Of a stretch of 64,000 nucleotides of DNA, positions 32,869 through 42,305 are shown piece by piece. Positions within the stretch are counted from its first letter, which is position 1. Every line of letters begins with the position of its first letter. A program made the position numbers and the translations under genes. The DNA is from Paraburkholderia tagetis. GTDB lineage: Bacteria > Pseudomonadota > Gammaproteobacteria > Burkholderiales > Burkholderiaceae. The stretch covers positions 248,001 through 312,000 of the forward strand of contig NZ_JAKLJA010000001.1 of assembly GCF_022213065.1 (NCBI RefSeq), read 5' to 3'. A model generated the notes under the pieces. It saw nothing but the letters and a program-made list of their open reading frames with translations, made no database searches and was not told the origin of the DNA.

Positions 32869-33831
32869 TTACAGATCGATCACGAGGCGCGGCGTGCGCG
32901 AGCGCGAGACGCACAGCAACAGGGTCTTTTGCGCGGCCTTTTCGTCGTCGTCGAGATACTGGTCGCGATGGTCGGCTTCGCCTTCGAGGATCGCCACTTC
33001 GCAGGTGCCGCACACGCCTTCGCGGCACAGCGACTCCACCGTCACGCCGGCGCGCTCGATGGCCTTGAGAATGGTCTCGTCTTCGCCCACTTCGAGCTCG
33101 ATGCCGCTCTTTGCGAGCACCACCGTAAAGGCCTTGCCGGCGGTGTCGGTGGCGGCGAACTGCTCCGAGTGCAGTTGCGCCTTCGGCCAGCCGAGCAGCG
33201 CGGCGTTCGCGTAGACGGCGTCGTTCAGGCCCTGCGGGCCGCACACGTACACATGCGCGTCGGCGGGCAGGCTCTTGAAGAGTTGGAGCAGGTCGAGGCG
33301 CTGGCCTTCGCTATCCACGTAGCAGTGCACGTTGGCCGTGTGCGGGCCGGCCTTCAGTTCGTCGACGAAGGCGGCGTGCTCGGGGCTGCGGTACGCGTAA
33401 TGCAGTTCGAGTTCGAGATCCTCGGGGCGATGCTCGGCGAGCTGCGCAAGAAACGGCGTGATGCCGATGCCGCCCGCGATGAACACATGGCGCTTCGCGC
33501 CGGGCGCCAGCTCGAACAGGTTGGCGGGCGAGCCGATGGCGAGGCGCGTGCCGGCCGCCACCTTGTCGTGCATGAACGCCGAGCCGCCGCGCGACGCGTC
33601 CTCGCGGCGCACGGCAATCTGATACTGGCGCGTGTCGTGCGGCGAGCTCAGCAGCGAATAGGCGTTGTGGTGCCACGCATCGCCGTCCTGCATCGAGACC
33701 AGCACGTGGGCGCCGCCGTTGAACGACGGCATCGGTGCGCCATCGGGCAGCGCGAGCGTGAAGCGCTTGATGAGCGGGGTGAGTTGCTCGACGGCGACAA
33801 CGTCGACAGTGATCGATTCGCGGGCGTTCAT
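32869..33831 (-). CDS. Oxygenase reductase (FMN, 2Fe-2S), CntB-like
   Basis: A 320-residue electron-transfer protein with the layout flavin domain (AYSLLSSPHDTRQYQIAV), NAD domain (HVFIAGGIGITPFLA, VYVCGPQGLND) and C-terminal ferredoxin (ESLCREGVCGTCEVAILEGE). It supplies the Rieske oxygenase encoded two genes upstream at 35450. The start MNARESITVD has an AAGGAAGG ribosome site, replacing a longer frame with no such site. It is the last gene of the leftward operon oxygenase, dehydrogenase, reductase. This arrangement matches carnitine monooxygenase (CntA/CntB, YeaW/YeaX) clusters. Confidence 0.9.
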   Translation of the reverse strand: MNARESITVDVVAVEQLTPLIKRFTLALPDGAPMPSFNGGAHVLVSMQDGDAWHHNAYSLLSSPHDTRQYQIAVRREDASRGGSAFMHDKVAAGTRLAIGSPANLFELAPGAKRHVFIAGGIGITPFLAQLAEHRPEDLELELHYAYRSPEHAAFVDELKAGPHTANVHCYVDSEGQRLDLLQLFKSLPADAHVYVCGPQGLNDAVYANAALLGWPKAQLHSEQFAATDTAGKAFTVVLAKSGIELEVGEDETILKAIERAGVTVESLCREGVCGTCEVAILEGEADHRDQYLDDDEKAAQKTLLLCVSRSRTPRLVIDL

Positions 33832-33987
33832 GGTGCCTTCCTTTGCCACAGGCCGTGCTGGTCCGAAGATGGGCGCGGCCTGGGTTGCTTCGTTATTGCC
33901 CGTCTGGATTGGGCGGGCGGTTGATTCTGAATCTGGAAAAACGAGCGGATGCGGCGCGCACCGCACCCGCCCGAACGTCAGCGCGTG

Positions 33988-35448
33988 TTATCGCGCGACG
34001 CCTGCCATGCAGAGGTACTTGATCGACAGAAAGTCTTCGATGCCGTACTTCGAGCCTTCGCGGCCGATGCCCGACTGCTTCACGCCGCCGAACGGCGCGA
34101 CTTCGTTGGAGATCAGGCCCGTGTTGATGCCGACGATGCCGTACTCCAGTTGCTCGGCCACGCGCCAGATGCGGCCGATGTCGCGGCTGTAGAAGTACGC
34201 CGCGAGTCCGTAGATCGAATCGTTGGCGAGCTGCACGACTTCGGCGTCGCTCGAAAAGCGCACGATGGGCGCGACCGGCCCGAAGATTTCTTCGGAGAGC
34301 ACGGCCATGCCGGGCTTCGCGTCGGCGAGCACGGTGGGCGCGTAGAAGTTGCCGCCGCGTGCGTGCGGCGTGCCGCCCGTGACCACGCGTGCGCCTTGCG
34401 CCACGGCGTCGCGCACGAGGCCGTCGACCTTGTTGCGCGCTGCTTCGGTGATGAGCGGCCCGATGTTCACGCCCTCGGCAAAACCGTCGTCCACCTTGAA
34501 GGCGGCCACGCGCGCGGCGAAGCGACGGCAGAACTCGTCGTAGACCGAGTCGTGCACGTAGAAGCGGTTCGCACAGACACAGGTTTGACCCGCGTTCCGA
34601 TACTTCGAGACCAGTGCGCCTTCGATGGCGGCATCCAGATCCGCGTCGTCGAACACGATGAACGGCGCGTTGCCGCCCAGCTCCAGCGAGACCTTCTTGA
34701 CCGTGTCCGAGCACTGGCGCATCAGGAGGCGGCCCACTTCGGTCGAACCCGTGAACGTGAGCTTCTTGACGAGCGGGCTCGACGTCATTTCGAGGCCGAT
34801 CTCGCGCGACTTGCCCGTGACGATGTTGATCACGCCGGCCGGAATGCCGGCTTGCTCGGCGAGCGCCGCCAGTGCGAACGCGGAAAACGGCGTTTCGTTG
34901 GCGGGCTTGATGACGATGGTGCAGCCCGCTGCCAGCGCCGGCGCGGCCTTGCGGGTGATCATCGCGGCCGGGAAGTTCCACGGCGTGATGGCGGCGCACA
35001 CGCCGATGGGCTCCTTCGTCACGACGAGGCGCTGGTCGGGGTTCGGGCTCGGGATCACGTCGCCGTCGATGCGCTTGCCCTGCTCGGCAAACCACTCGAT
35101 GAACGAGGCGGCGTAGGCGATCTCGCCACGCGCTTCCGCAACCGGTTTGCCCTGCTCACGCGTCATCAGCTCGGCCAGCGTTTGCTGGTTCGCCATGATG
35201 AGCTCGAACCAGTTGCGCAGCAGGCGCGCACGCTCCTTGGCGGTGGTCGCGCGCCAGGCGGGAAAGGCACGGTGCGCGGCCTCGATGGCCGCGCGCGCTT
35301 CGCTCGCGCCCATGTTCGGCACGCTCGCGATGTGCTCGCCGGTCGAGGGATTGGTGACGTCGAGCGTGGCGCCGTCGTCGGCGTTGCGCCATTGGCCGTC
35401 GATATACGCCTGCTGCCGGAACAGGCCGGGATTTTGCGGTGCGTTCAT
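33988..35448 (-). CDS. NAD(P)-dependent succinate-semialdehyde-type dehydrogenase
   Basis: A 486-residue aldehyde dehydrogenase of the GabD branch. The catalytic Cys lies in RNAGQTCVCANRFYVHD and the general-base Glu in LELGGNAPFIVFDDADLD. The NAD loop TFTGSTEVGRLLM and the Asn of TPWNFPAAMITRK are intact. It starts one base after the oxygenase stop codon, so the two are translationally linked. Cleavage of a trimethylamine from a C4 betaine leaves a semialdehyde, so this enzyme would oxidise succinate or malate semialdehyde. The exact substrate follows from the oxygenase and is not certain. Confidence 0.9.
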   Translation of the reverse strand: MNAPQNPGLFRQQAYIDGQWRNADDGATLDVTNPSTGEHIASVPNMGASEARAAIEAAHRAFPAWRATTAKERARLLRNWFELIMANQQTLAELMTREQGKPVAEARGEIAYAASFIEWFAEQGKRIDGDVIPSPNPDQRLVVTKEPIGVCAAITPWNFPAAMITRKAAPALAAGCTIVIKPANETPFSAFALAALAEQAGIPAGVINIVTGKSREIGLEMTSSPLVKKLTFTGSTEVGRLLMRQCSDTVKKVSLELGGNAPFIVFDDADLDAAIEGALVSKYRNAGQTCVCANRFYVHDSVYDEFCRRFAARVAAFKVDDGFAEGVNIGPLITEAARNKVDGLVRDAVAQGARVVTGGTPHARGGNFYAPTVLADAKPGMAVLSEEIFGPVAPIVRFSSDAEVVQLANDSIYGLAAYFYSRDIGRIWRVAEQLEYGIVGINTGLISNEVAPFGGVKQSGIGREGSKYGIEDFLSIKYLCMAGVAR

Positions 35449-35449
35449 G

Positions 35450-36598
35450 TCAGTCCTGATACTGTTGAGCGAGCAGGTTATGGAAGTGCGCAATGCCGTG
35501 CTCGCTGACGCCGCTGCGCTGCTTGTCGACCATGATGCGGCCCTGGCCGCGATAGCCGCGCGACTTCAGGCCCTTCTGCACGCTCTCCACGAGGCGCAGG
35601 TCTTCCGGACGGAACACGGTGCGATACCACTCGATCAGCTTTTGCTGCTCTTCGGTCGGCTCGTCGTTCAGGAAGTAGATGTCGTAGTGCTGGAGCGTGA
35701 CTTCGGCGCTCATCGGGAATTCATAGATGACCGTCATGAAGTCGCTGCCCGGCGGCACGTTGAACATCGTGCACGGCCATGCCCAGTAGCCGCTGAAGCT
35801 CGGGTCCTTGACGGACGGATCGAGCTTGAACGAGCGCTCGGACGACTGCGCGTGACCGAACTGCACCGTCCAGTTGCCATGCAACGTGTGCGTGTACTGG
35901 TCGATCTTCACGGAGTCCGAGAAGCCAGGGTGCGCCGGGCCGCAGTGGTAGCACTCGAGGTAGTTATCGACGATCGACTTCCAGTTGGCGGGCGTTTCGG
36001 TCACGAAGCGCGCGGCGAGCTTGAGGTCGTCGATGACCGGGCACGCCTTGCGCAGGCTCGCTTCGAGGCCGGGCAGTTGGGCTTCCACGCCTTCGGCGTC
36101 CGGGTTCAGGTTGATGAACACGAAGCCTGCGTATTCCTCCACGCGCACCGGCACGAGCGTGGAATTCTCCTTGTCGAACGACTCCACGTGATCGCAGTTG
36201 TTGGCGTGCGCGAGCGCGCCGTCGAGCTTGAACGCCCAGGCGTGGTACGGGCAGGTGATAACGTTCTTCGCCTTGCCGCTGCCTTCGAGCAACTGGTGGC
36301 CGCGGTGCGGGCAGACGTTATAGAAGGCGCGCAGGACCTTGTCCTTGCCGCGCACGAGCAGGATGCTTTCGCCCACCACCTCGCGCGTCACGTAGGCGTT
36401 CGCCTCGGCCAGCTCGCTGCGGTGCGCGACACAGATCCACGCGTTTTCGAAGATTTTCTTTTCTTCGGCCTTGTAGACCGACTCGGAGTTGTAATAGCTG
36501 GCCGGGATGGTCCAGGCCAGCTCCGGGTTGGCGCAGAAGTCGGCCGGCAGCTTGGGAAGTTCGGGTTTCTTGTGGAATTCGATCGGGAGGTAGGTCAT
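35450..36598 (-). CDS. Rieske oxygenase of the quaternary-ammonium type (CntA/GbcA-like)
   Basis: A 382-residue oxygenase. Rieske ligands are Cys96, His98, Cys116 and His119 (CPHRGHQ, CPYHAW). The iron site is DNYLECYHCGPAH with Asn212, Glu215, His218 and His223. Glu replaces the Asp that usually bridges the two centres, a trait of oxygenases acting on quaternary amines such as carnitine, gamma-butyrobetaine, glycine betaine and stachydrine. With a GabD-like dehydrogenase and a CntB-like reductase in the operon, C-N cleavage of a C4 betaine is the best guess. A divergent NCS1 permease raises the option of a cyclic N-methyl compound. Confidence 0.9.
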   Translation of the reverse strand: MTYLPIEFHKKPELPKLPADFCANPELAWTIPASYYNSESVYKAEEKKIFENAWICVAHRSELAEANAYVTREVVGESILLVRGKDKVLRAFYNVCPHRGHQLLEGSGKAKNVITCPYHAWAFKLDGALAHANNCDHVESFDKENSTLVPVRVEEYAGFVFINLNPDAEGVEAQLPGLEASLRKACPVIDDLKLAARFVTETPANWKSIVDNYLECYHCGPAHPGFSDSVKIDQYTHTLHGNWTVQFGHAQSSERSFKLDPSVKDPSFSGYWAWPCTMFNVPPGSDFMTVIYEFPMSAEVTLQHYDIYFLNDEPTEEQQKLIEWYRTVFRPEDLRLVESVQKGLKSRGYRGQGRIMVDKQRSGVSEHGIAHFHNLLAQQYQD

Positions 36599-36997
36599 GG
36601 GGTCCGCCGCACTGGAAGTGATTAACTGACAGTTACAACAAAACTATGGGTTAACGGAAATATAGGGGAAATTTCGCCGGCAGTGGATCAGGGTTATCCC
36701 TCGATGCGGTACCAAAAGAATGAAGGTTTGATGCGAAACGCCTATTCTCACTGTTTGAAATCAATGAAAATTGATCGAGCGCATTGCAAACGCATTTTTG
36801 GCGTCGGCGTCAATAGGAGGATGCGATAGTGAGACGAAATCCCTCAGGCTGCGTACTATTGTTAACTGATGGTTTGATGTTAACCATAGGATAACCGCGC
36901 CGTGTCAGGGAACTGGAACCTCTGGTATCGGGACCGGCGTGGGAGGCGGAGCCGCGTGGTGCGGGACCGCTCGAGCCACCCCACAACTGGAGGAGAC
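36599..36997. promoter_or_regulatory. Divergent promoter region with repeated TTAACTGA and GTTAAC motifs
   Basis: This AT-rich 399-base gap separates the oxygenase operon and the permease. Near the oxygenase it has the palindrome TAACTG-A-CAGTTA (36623-36635) and CTATGGGTTAAC (36644-36655). Near the permease it has GTTAACTGATGG (36861-36872) and GTTAACCATAG (36879-36889), nearly the reverse complement of the former. Paired motifs on both promoters suggest a shared regulator, either the XRE-PAS protein or the LysR protein at 39782. Confidence 0.5.
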
Positions 36998-38443
36998 ATG
37001 TCACAAGAGGCAATCGCCGAGGCGCTGGCCAAGGAGCCGTCGCGCAGCAAATCGCGGATCGAATCGCGTTCGATCGATTACGTGCCGCTTGCCGAACGCA
37101 AGGGCAAGGCCTGGCACCTGTGGCCCGTATGGTTTACGGGCGATGCGAACCTCGCGACCATCGCGGCGGGCGCAATCGGTATCAGCATGGGCGGCAACCT
37201 GTTGTGGAGCGCGATCGCCATCGTGCTCGGCAACGTGCTGGGCACTTTCTTCATGGCGTTCCATTCGAGCCAGGGGCCGCAGCTCGGGCTGCCGCAGATG
37301 ATCCAGTCGCGCCCGCAGTTCGGCTACATGGGCGCGCTGCTCGTGTGGGTGGTCGCTCTCGTCACCTATATCGGCTACAACTCGTTCAACCAGCTCATGG
37401 CGGGGCAGACCGCGCATCACCTGCTCGGCACCGAGCCGCACCTGAGCTACATCGTCTTCACCGTGGTTTCGGTCGTGCTCGCGGTGTTCGGCTATGACCT
37501 GATCCACAAGGCGCAGCGCTGGCTCGCGTTCGCGCTGCTTGCCGCGCTCACGATCTTCAGCATCGGCATGTGCATGAAGGTGCAGTTCCCCGCAGGCCAA
37601 CTGAGCCTCGCCGGCTTCAAGACCACGCCGTTCCTCGTGCAGCTCTTCTCGGCAGCGGCCTATCAGCTCTCGTGGTCCATCTACGTTTCGGACTACTCGC
37701 GGTATCTGCCGCCCAATACCGGCGTGCGCGCCACCTTCTGGTGGACTTTCCTTGGCGCGCTCATCGGCGGCGTCTGGATGATGCTGGTGGGCACGGCGGC
37801 GGCGGCGCTCAACTCGCAGATCGAAATCTCGGACGCCGTTCAGCGTGCGGGCGACATGATCTATCCGGGCTTCGGCACGGTCACGCTGCTGCTCTCGTTG
37901 CTGGGGTTGCTCGCCATCACGGGCCTGAATTTTTACGGTGCCTCGCTCACGCTGCTGAGCATCACCGACTCGTTCAAGCCGCTCAAGTCGAGCGCGACCA
38001 AGCGTATCGTGAGCCTCGTCATCGTGGCGATCGTGGCGACTTCGCTCGCGTTCTCGGCCTCGGATAACTTCATGGGCAAGTTCGGCGACTTCCTTGGCAT
38101 CCTCGGCTATCTGTTCACGCCGTGGACCGCGATCAACCTGATCGACTTCTTCGTCGTGCGCCACTCGAGCTACTCAGTGCGCGAGATCTTCAACCCGCGC
38201 GGCATTTACGGGCGCTGGAGCTGGCGCGGCCTGAGCGCGTACGCAGTGGGCTTCGTCGCGATGATTCCGTTCTTCAAGACGGAGATGTACACCGGACCGG
38301 TCGCTCGCATGCTGGGCGGCACCGACATCGCGATGCTCGTGGGCCTGCCCGTGGCCGCGCTGGTCTACCTGTGGACCTGCCGCTCGCTCGACCTCGAAAA
38401 GGAACGCCAGCTCGTGCGCGAAGCCGACCGTGGCCTGAACTGA
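36998..38443 (+). CDS. NCS1-family permease (cytosine/allantoin type)
   Basis: A 12-segment inner-membrane cation symporter of 481 residues. The start MSQEAIAEAL follows GGAGGAGAC. The N-terminal stretch WPVWFTGDANLATIAAGAIG and the following GNVLGTFFMAFHSSQGPQLGLPQMIQSR match the NCS1 (CodB-like) fold, as do YVSDYSRYLPP and TPWTAINLIDFFVVRH. Members take up nucleobases, hydantoins, thiamine or related small N-compounds. It is divergent from the Rieske operon and followed 22 bases later by a porin gene, so permease and porin probably bring in the oxygenase substrate. Confidence 0.88.
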   Translation: MSQEAIAEALAKEPSRSKSRIESRSIDYVPLAERKGKAWHLWPVWFTGDANLATIAAGAIGISMGGNLLWSAIAIVLGNVLGTFFMAFHSSQGPQLGLPQMIQSRPQFGYMGALLVWVVALVTYIGYNSFNQLMAGQTAHHLLGTEPHLSYIVFTVVSVVLAVFGYDLIHKAQRWLAFALLAALTIFSIGMCMKVQFPAGQLSLAGFKTTPFLVQLFSAAAYQLSWSIYVSDYSRYLPPNTGVRATFWWTFLGALIGGVWMMLVGTAAAALNSQIEISDAVQRAGDMIYPGFGTVTLLLSLLGLLAITGLNFYGASLTLLSITDSFKPLKSSATKRIVSLVIVAIVATSLAFSASDNFMGKFGDFLGILGYLFTPWTAINLIDFFVVRHSSYSVREIFNPRGIYGRWSWRGLSAYAVGFVAMIPFFKTEMYTGPVARMLGGTDIAMLVGLPVAALVYLWTCRSLDLEKERQLVREADRGLN

Positions 38444-38465
38444 TCCCGCTTACTCCCATAACATC

Positions 38466-39629
38466 ATGAATACGACGCATAAAATGCGGAAAACAGTACT
38501 CCTTACGGCATTGCAGGCGGCGATGCTCTCGCTCGCCGCGCTCCCGATGGCCTCGCATGCGCAAAGCAGCGTGACGCTGTACGGCATCATCGACGGCGGC
38601 GTCACCTACGTCTCCAACGCGGGTGGTTCGCACCAGGTGAAGTTCGACGACGGTGTTTCGTATGGCAACCGCTGGGGCGTGAAGGGCACCGAAGACCTCG
38701 GCGGCGGGCTCAAGGCCGTGTTCAAGCTGGAAAGCGGCTTTCACCTCGGCAATGGACAGATCTCGAACGGCGGCTCGCTGTTTGGCCGTCAGGCTTATGT
38801 AGGTCTGCAAAGCGACTGGGGCACGCTCACCTTCGGCAACCAGATCGACATGACGCAGGAGATGCTCTACTCGTACAACGTGAGCGCATGGGCGAGCGGC
38901 TACGCCATCAACCAGGGCGACTTCGACCGCATGAACGGCGACCATCTGCAGAACGCCGTGAAGTTCATGTCGAACACCTATGGCGGCTTCCAGTTCGGCG
39001 GCATGTACTCGTTCAGCAATACGCCGGGCCAATTCCACACGGGCAGTGCATGGAGCGTGGGCGCGCAGTATCAGAACGGCGCGTTCTCGATGGGCACGGC
39101 GTACACGCAGTTGAACAACCCGTCGGGCATCTATGCGTTCGACCCCTACGCAATGATCGGCACGCGCACGTTCTTCGGCCGGCCCACCGTGAGCGTCGAT
39201 CCCGCCTCGGGCGCGATCACGGACCTCTATGCGAATACGGCGTTCCCGGTGGACAAGCAGGGCGCGTTCGGTGTGGGTGCGAGCTATGTGATGGGACCCG
39301 TCACGCTGATGGGCGACTTCACCTACACGCAGCTCAAGGCGTTCGGGCAGAGCGAGCACATGCAGGTGGCCGAGGGCGGCGCGGACTGGCAGATCACCCC
39401 GGCGGCGAGCCTGATTGGCGGCTATCAGTACACGCACTTCGACGGGCACCACTGGAACATGCTGTCGGCAGGCTTCCATTACCTGCTTTCGAAGAGCACG
39501 GACGTCTACATCTCGGGCGACTGGTTGAAGGCTTCGCAAGGCGTGGACGCGGTGATCGGCTATAGTTTTACGCCATCCACCACGACCACGCAGGCTGACG
39601 TGCGCATCGGCATGCGGCATTCGTTCTAA
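38466..39629 (+). CDS. Gram-negative porin linked to the NCS1 permease
   Basis: An outer-membrane porin of 387 residues: signal peptide ending MASHA, mature start QSSVTLYGIIDGG, then GTEDLGGGLKAVFKLESGF, FGRQAYVGL and a terminal Phe (IGMRHSF). It lies 22 bases after the permease gene on the same strand, so the pair forms an uptake operon across both membranes. A second possible start (MRKTVLL) lies 6 codons in; the first ATG was kept. Confidence 0.92.
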   Translation: MNTTHKMRKTVLLTALQAAMLSLAALPMASHAQSSVTLYGIIDGGVTYVSNAGGSHQVKFDDGVSYGNRWGVKGTEDLGGGLKAVFKLESGFHLGNGQISNGGSLFGRQAYVGLQSDWGTLTFGNQIDMTQEMLYSYNVSAWASGYAINQGDFDRMNGDHLQNAVKFMSNTYGGFQFGGMYSFSNTPGQFHTGSAWSVGAQYQNGAFSMGTAYTQLNNPSGIYAFDPYAMIGTRTFFGRPTVSVDPASGAITDLYANTAFPVDKQGAFGVGASYVMGPVTLMGDFTYTQLKAFGQSEHMQVAEGGADWQITPAASLIGGYQYTHFDGHHWNMLSAGFHYLLSKSTDVYISGDWLKASQGVDAVIGYSFTPSTTTTQADVRIGMRHSF

Positions 39630-39781
39630 GCGCGCGCTCTGATGCCGCGATGCAGCGGGCGTGAGCGAAGGGGCCAACGCGGACCAACGCGGGCCACCGT
39701 GCCGTGCCTCACGCTCACGCCCGCGCGTCGGCCCGCGCATCTGCCTGCGCATTTGTCTGCGCGTTGCCTGATTGACCCGCC

Positions 39782-40711
39782 ATGAAACTGCCCACCTCTC
39801 CCGAACTCGACGACCTGCGTGTGTTCTGCATGGTCGCCCGCCAGTCCAGCTTCAGCGGGGCGGCCGAGGCGCTCAGCGCGTCGGCCGCCTACGTCAGCAA
39901 GCGCGTGGGCGTGCTCGAAGCGAGCCTCGGCACGCGTTTGCTGCACCGCTCGACGCGCCGCGTGGCGATGACGGCGGCGGGCGAGCGCGTGTTCGCCTGG
40001 GCGGAAAAAATCCTCGACGACGTGGATCAGCTCGTCGAAGACGTCTCCAGCACGCGCCGCATGCCGCGCGGCACGCTGCGCGTGTCGAGCAGCTTCGGCT
40101 TTGGCCGCAAGTTCGTCGCGCCCGCGCTGGCGGACTTGCAGGACCAGTATCCGCAACTGAACGTGCGGCTCGATCTGTTCGATCGCGTGGTGGACGTGGC
40201 GGGCGAGGGCTTCGATCTGGACGTGCGCATCGGCGACGAGATCGCGGGCCATCTGATTGCGAGGCGCCTCGCGACGAACTATCGGGTGCTGTGCGCCGCG
40301 CCTGCGTATCTCGAGGCGCACGGCGCGCCGCAGTGCATCGCGGATCTTGAATCGCACGCCTGTCTCGCGATCAAGGAGCGCGACCATCCATTCGGCGTCT
40401 GGCGTCTCGACGCGGGCGGCGAGACGGTTGGCGTGAAGGTCACGGGGCCGCTCTCGACGAATCATGGCGAGGCGGCGGTGCAGTGGGCGCTGGCGGGGCG
40501 CGGCATCGTGCTGCGTTCGATCTGGGACGCGCAGCCGCTGCTCGACGAAGGGAAGCTGCAACGCGTGCTGCCCGACGTGACGCAACCGGCCAATGTGTGG
40601 GCGGTGTTTCCGGAGCGCCTCGCGCAGTCGGCGAAGGTCAAGGTGTGCGTGGATTTTCTGGCCGAAGCGTTTGCTCAGGCCGGGATCGGCGGCGCACAGG
40701 CCTTCGAATAA
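39782..40711 (+). CDS. LysR-family regulator (DmlR/TtuA-like)
   Basis: A 309-residue regulator with an N-terminal helix-turn-helix (DLRVFCMVARQSSFSGAAEA, AYVSKRVGVLEASLGTRLLH) and a C-terminal ligand-binding domain (FDLDVRIGDE, IARRLATNYRVLCAAPAYL). It resembles the subgroup that controls D-malate or tartrate dehydrogenases. It lies 152 bases after the porin on the same strand, probably with its own promoter. Whether it controls the permease-porin pair, the Rieske operon or the dehydrogenase at 27950 cannot be told from sequence. Confidence 0.88.
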   Translation: MKLPTSPELDDLRVFCMVARQSSFSGAAEALSASAAYVSKRVGVLEASLGTRLLHRSTRRVAMTAAGERVFAWAEKILDDVDQLVEDVSSTRRMPRGTLRVSSSFGFGRKFVAPALADLQDQYPQLNVRLDLFDRVVDVAGEGFDLDVRIGDEIAGHLIARRLATNYRVLCAAPAYLEAHGAPQCIADLESHACLAIKERDHPFGVWRLDAGGETVGVKVTGPLSTNHGEAAVQWALAGRGIVLRSIWDAQPLLDEGKLQRVLPDVTQPANVWAVFPERLAQSAKVKVCVDFLAEAFAQAGIGGAQAFE

Positions 40712-40774
40712 AACAAAGCGAAAGTGCCTGCACACAGCGCATCAAGCACGCTACAGCGCGCCAGGTGAATAGAC

Positions 40775-42172
40775 TCAGGCTGGCGCAATGTTCTGATTCA
40801 TGCGGAAGAAATTGTCGGGATCGTACTGGCGTTTGACGCAAGCCAGTCGCGAATAATTGTCGCCATAGGCTTCTTTCACGCGTTCGTCGCCTTCGTCACC
40901 GAGGTTGTTTGGATAGACGCCTCCGCATGAATATGGCCTTAGCGCTTCCCATAGGCTGCGCGCCCATTGGATATTCACGGCATCTTCGGCTGCATCGTCC
41001 CAGATGGCGACGGGAAAGCAGTCAAAGCTGGCGTCGCGATGCTGGTACGCGGTCGCAGACCCGCTGATGCGGGCAATGGCTCCGCCCACATGTTGAAAGA
41101 CCAGCAGCGATGACAGCGAAGGCGAGCATTCATAGGCGCCCAATAGCGCGTCGATTGCGCCATCGTCGATCTCTTTGAGGAACTGCGCTTTCCAGTAGTA
41201 TCTCCGGCCGCGCGGAAACGCACCGTCACCGTTTGATTGAATCTGAAGGTAGGGCACGCGCTCGAGCCGGCAGTCGGCGGGAGAGCCGGACTCCATCAGC
41301 GTCTCGAGAAGTTGTCGACCGGACTCGGGGGCGCCGGCATAGCATGCCGATATGCTGAAGCATCGCTCGCCGGAAGGCTGGGTGACGAATGCAGCGTCTG
41401 CGCTCACCTCATCCGGCGCATTGCGCGCGAACCGATCATAAAAACGCAATGCGGCGCGCGCCTGCTCGAACGGGTACAGCAAAGAGCAGACGAGCAACTC
41501 GGGTTCCAGCGGGTGAAGCCGCAAGTGAAAAGCTGTCGCGATGCCGAAGTTGCCTCCACCGCCCCGCACGGCCCAGAACAGGTCGGCATGTTGGCTGTCG
41601 CTCGCCAATAGTTTTTGCCCGTCCGCAGTGACCATTTCGACGGCGACGAGATTATCGCAAGTCAGCCCGTATTTGCGGCCGAGCTTGCCGAACCCGCCGC
41701 CCAACGTCAGGCCGGCAATACCCGTATCGCTGATTACACCCGTTGTCGTTGCGAGACCGTGTGCCATGGTGGCCCGATCGAACTCGCCAAGATTGAGGCC
41801 CGCCTCTGCGCGCACAACGCGCCGCTCGACGTCGACGTCAATCTGCTTCATCCGGGAGAGGTCGATGACAATGCCGCCATCGCAGACCGAAAGACCCGCC
41901 ACGTTGTGACCGCCGCTGCGCACCGCAACCCGCGAATCCATCGATCTGGCAAAGCGCACGGCTGCGACTACGTCGTCGGCGTCGGCACAATAGATGATCA
42001 TTGCCGGCCGCTTGTCGACTGTCCCGTTCCACACCCGGCGCGCCTCGTCGTATTCCGGATCGCCAGGCACGACCAGCGTGCCGCGAAGCATGTCGCGCAA
42101 TCGCTCGAACTGACGCGAGGCAGCGTGAATTTCGTCCTTCAAGACCTGTGACGACGCTGTTTCCGTGCTCAT
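40775..42172 (-). CDS. FAD-linked oxidase of the berberine bridge enzyme family
   Basis: A 465-residue flavoprotein with the PCMH FAD domain: RSGGHNVAGLSVCDGG carries the His for covalent FAD, followed by TGIAGLTLGGGFGKLGRKYG. The second covalent Cys seen in bicovalent members is replaced (GVISDTG), so one link is predicted. The BBE C-terminal motif is KRQYDPDNFFRMNQNI. No signal peptide. Members oxidise sugars, alkaloids or antibiotics; the substrate is unknown. It diverges from the LysR gene at 42306, its likely regulator. Confidence 0.87.
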   Translation of the reverse strand: MSTETASSQVLKDEIHAASRQFERLRDMLRGTLVVPGDPEYDEARRVWNGTVDKRPAMIIYCADADDVVAAVRFARSMDSRVAVRSGGHNVAGLSVCDGGIVIDLSRMKQIDVDVERRVVRAEAGLNLGEFDRATMAHGLATTTGVISDTGIAGLTLGGGFGKLGRKYGLTCDNLVAVEMVTADGQKLLASDSQHADLFWAVRGGGGNFGIATAFHLRLHPLEPELLVCSLLYPFEQARAALRFYDRFARNAPDEVSADAAFVTQPSGERCFSISACYAGAPESGRQLLETLMESGSPADCRLERVPYLQIQSNGDGAFPRGRRYYWKAQFLKEIDDGAIDALLGAYECSPSLSSLLVFQHVGGAIARISGSATAYQHRDASFDCFPVAIWDDAAEDAVNIQWARSLWEALRPYSCGGVYPNNLGDEGDERVKEAYGDNYSRLACVKRQYDPDNFFRMNQNIAPA

Positions 42173-42305
42173 CTTGCCTCCTCGCGTCCGCTAGCGCCGA
42201 AGCCAAAATTCAAGGTTGGCTCGGTGATGGTTGCACTTCCCATGCGTCGCGGCAAAGTCAAAGAATTCAGCCTTCAGATGAGAAAAACTCACCTACACTG
42301 AACAG

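Noticed and set aside
33893..35095. 400-codon leftward frame inside the aldehyde dehydrogenase gene
   Set aside because: It is an Arg-rich shifted frame of the dehydrogenase, which has all catalytic motifs in its own frame.
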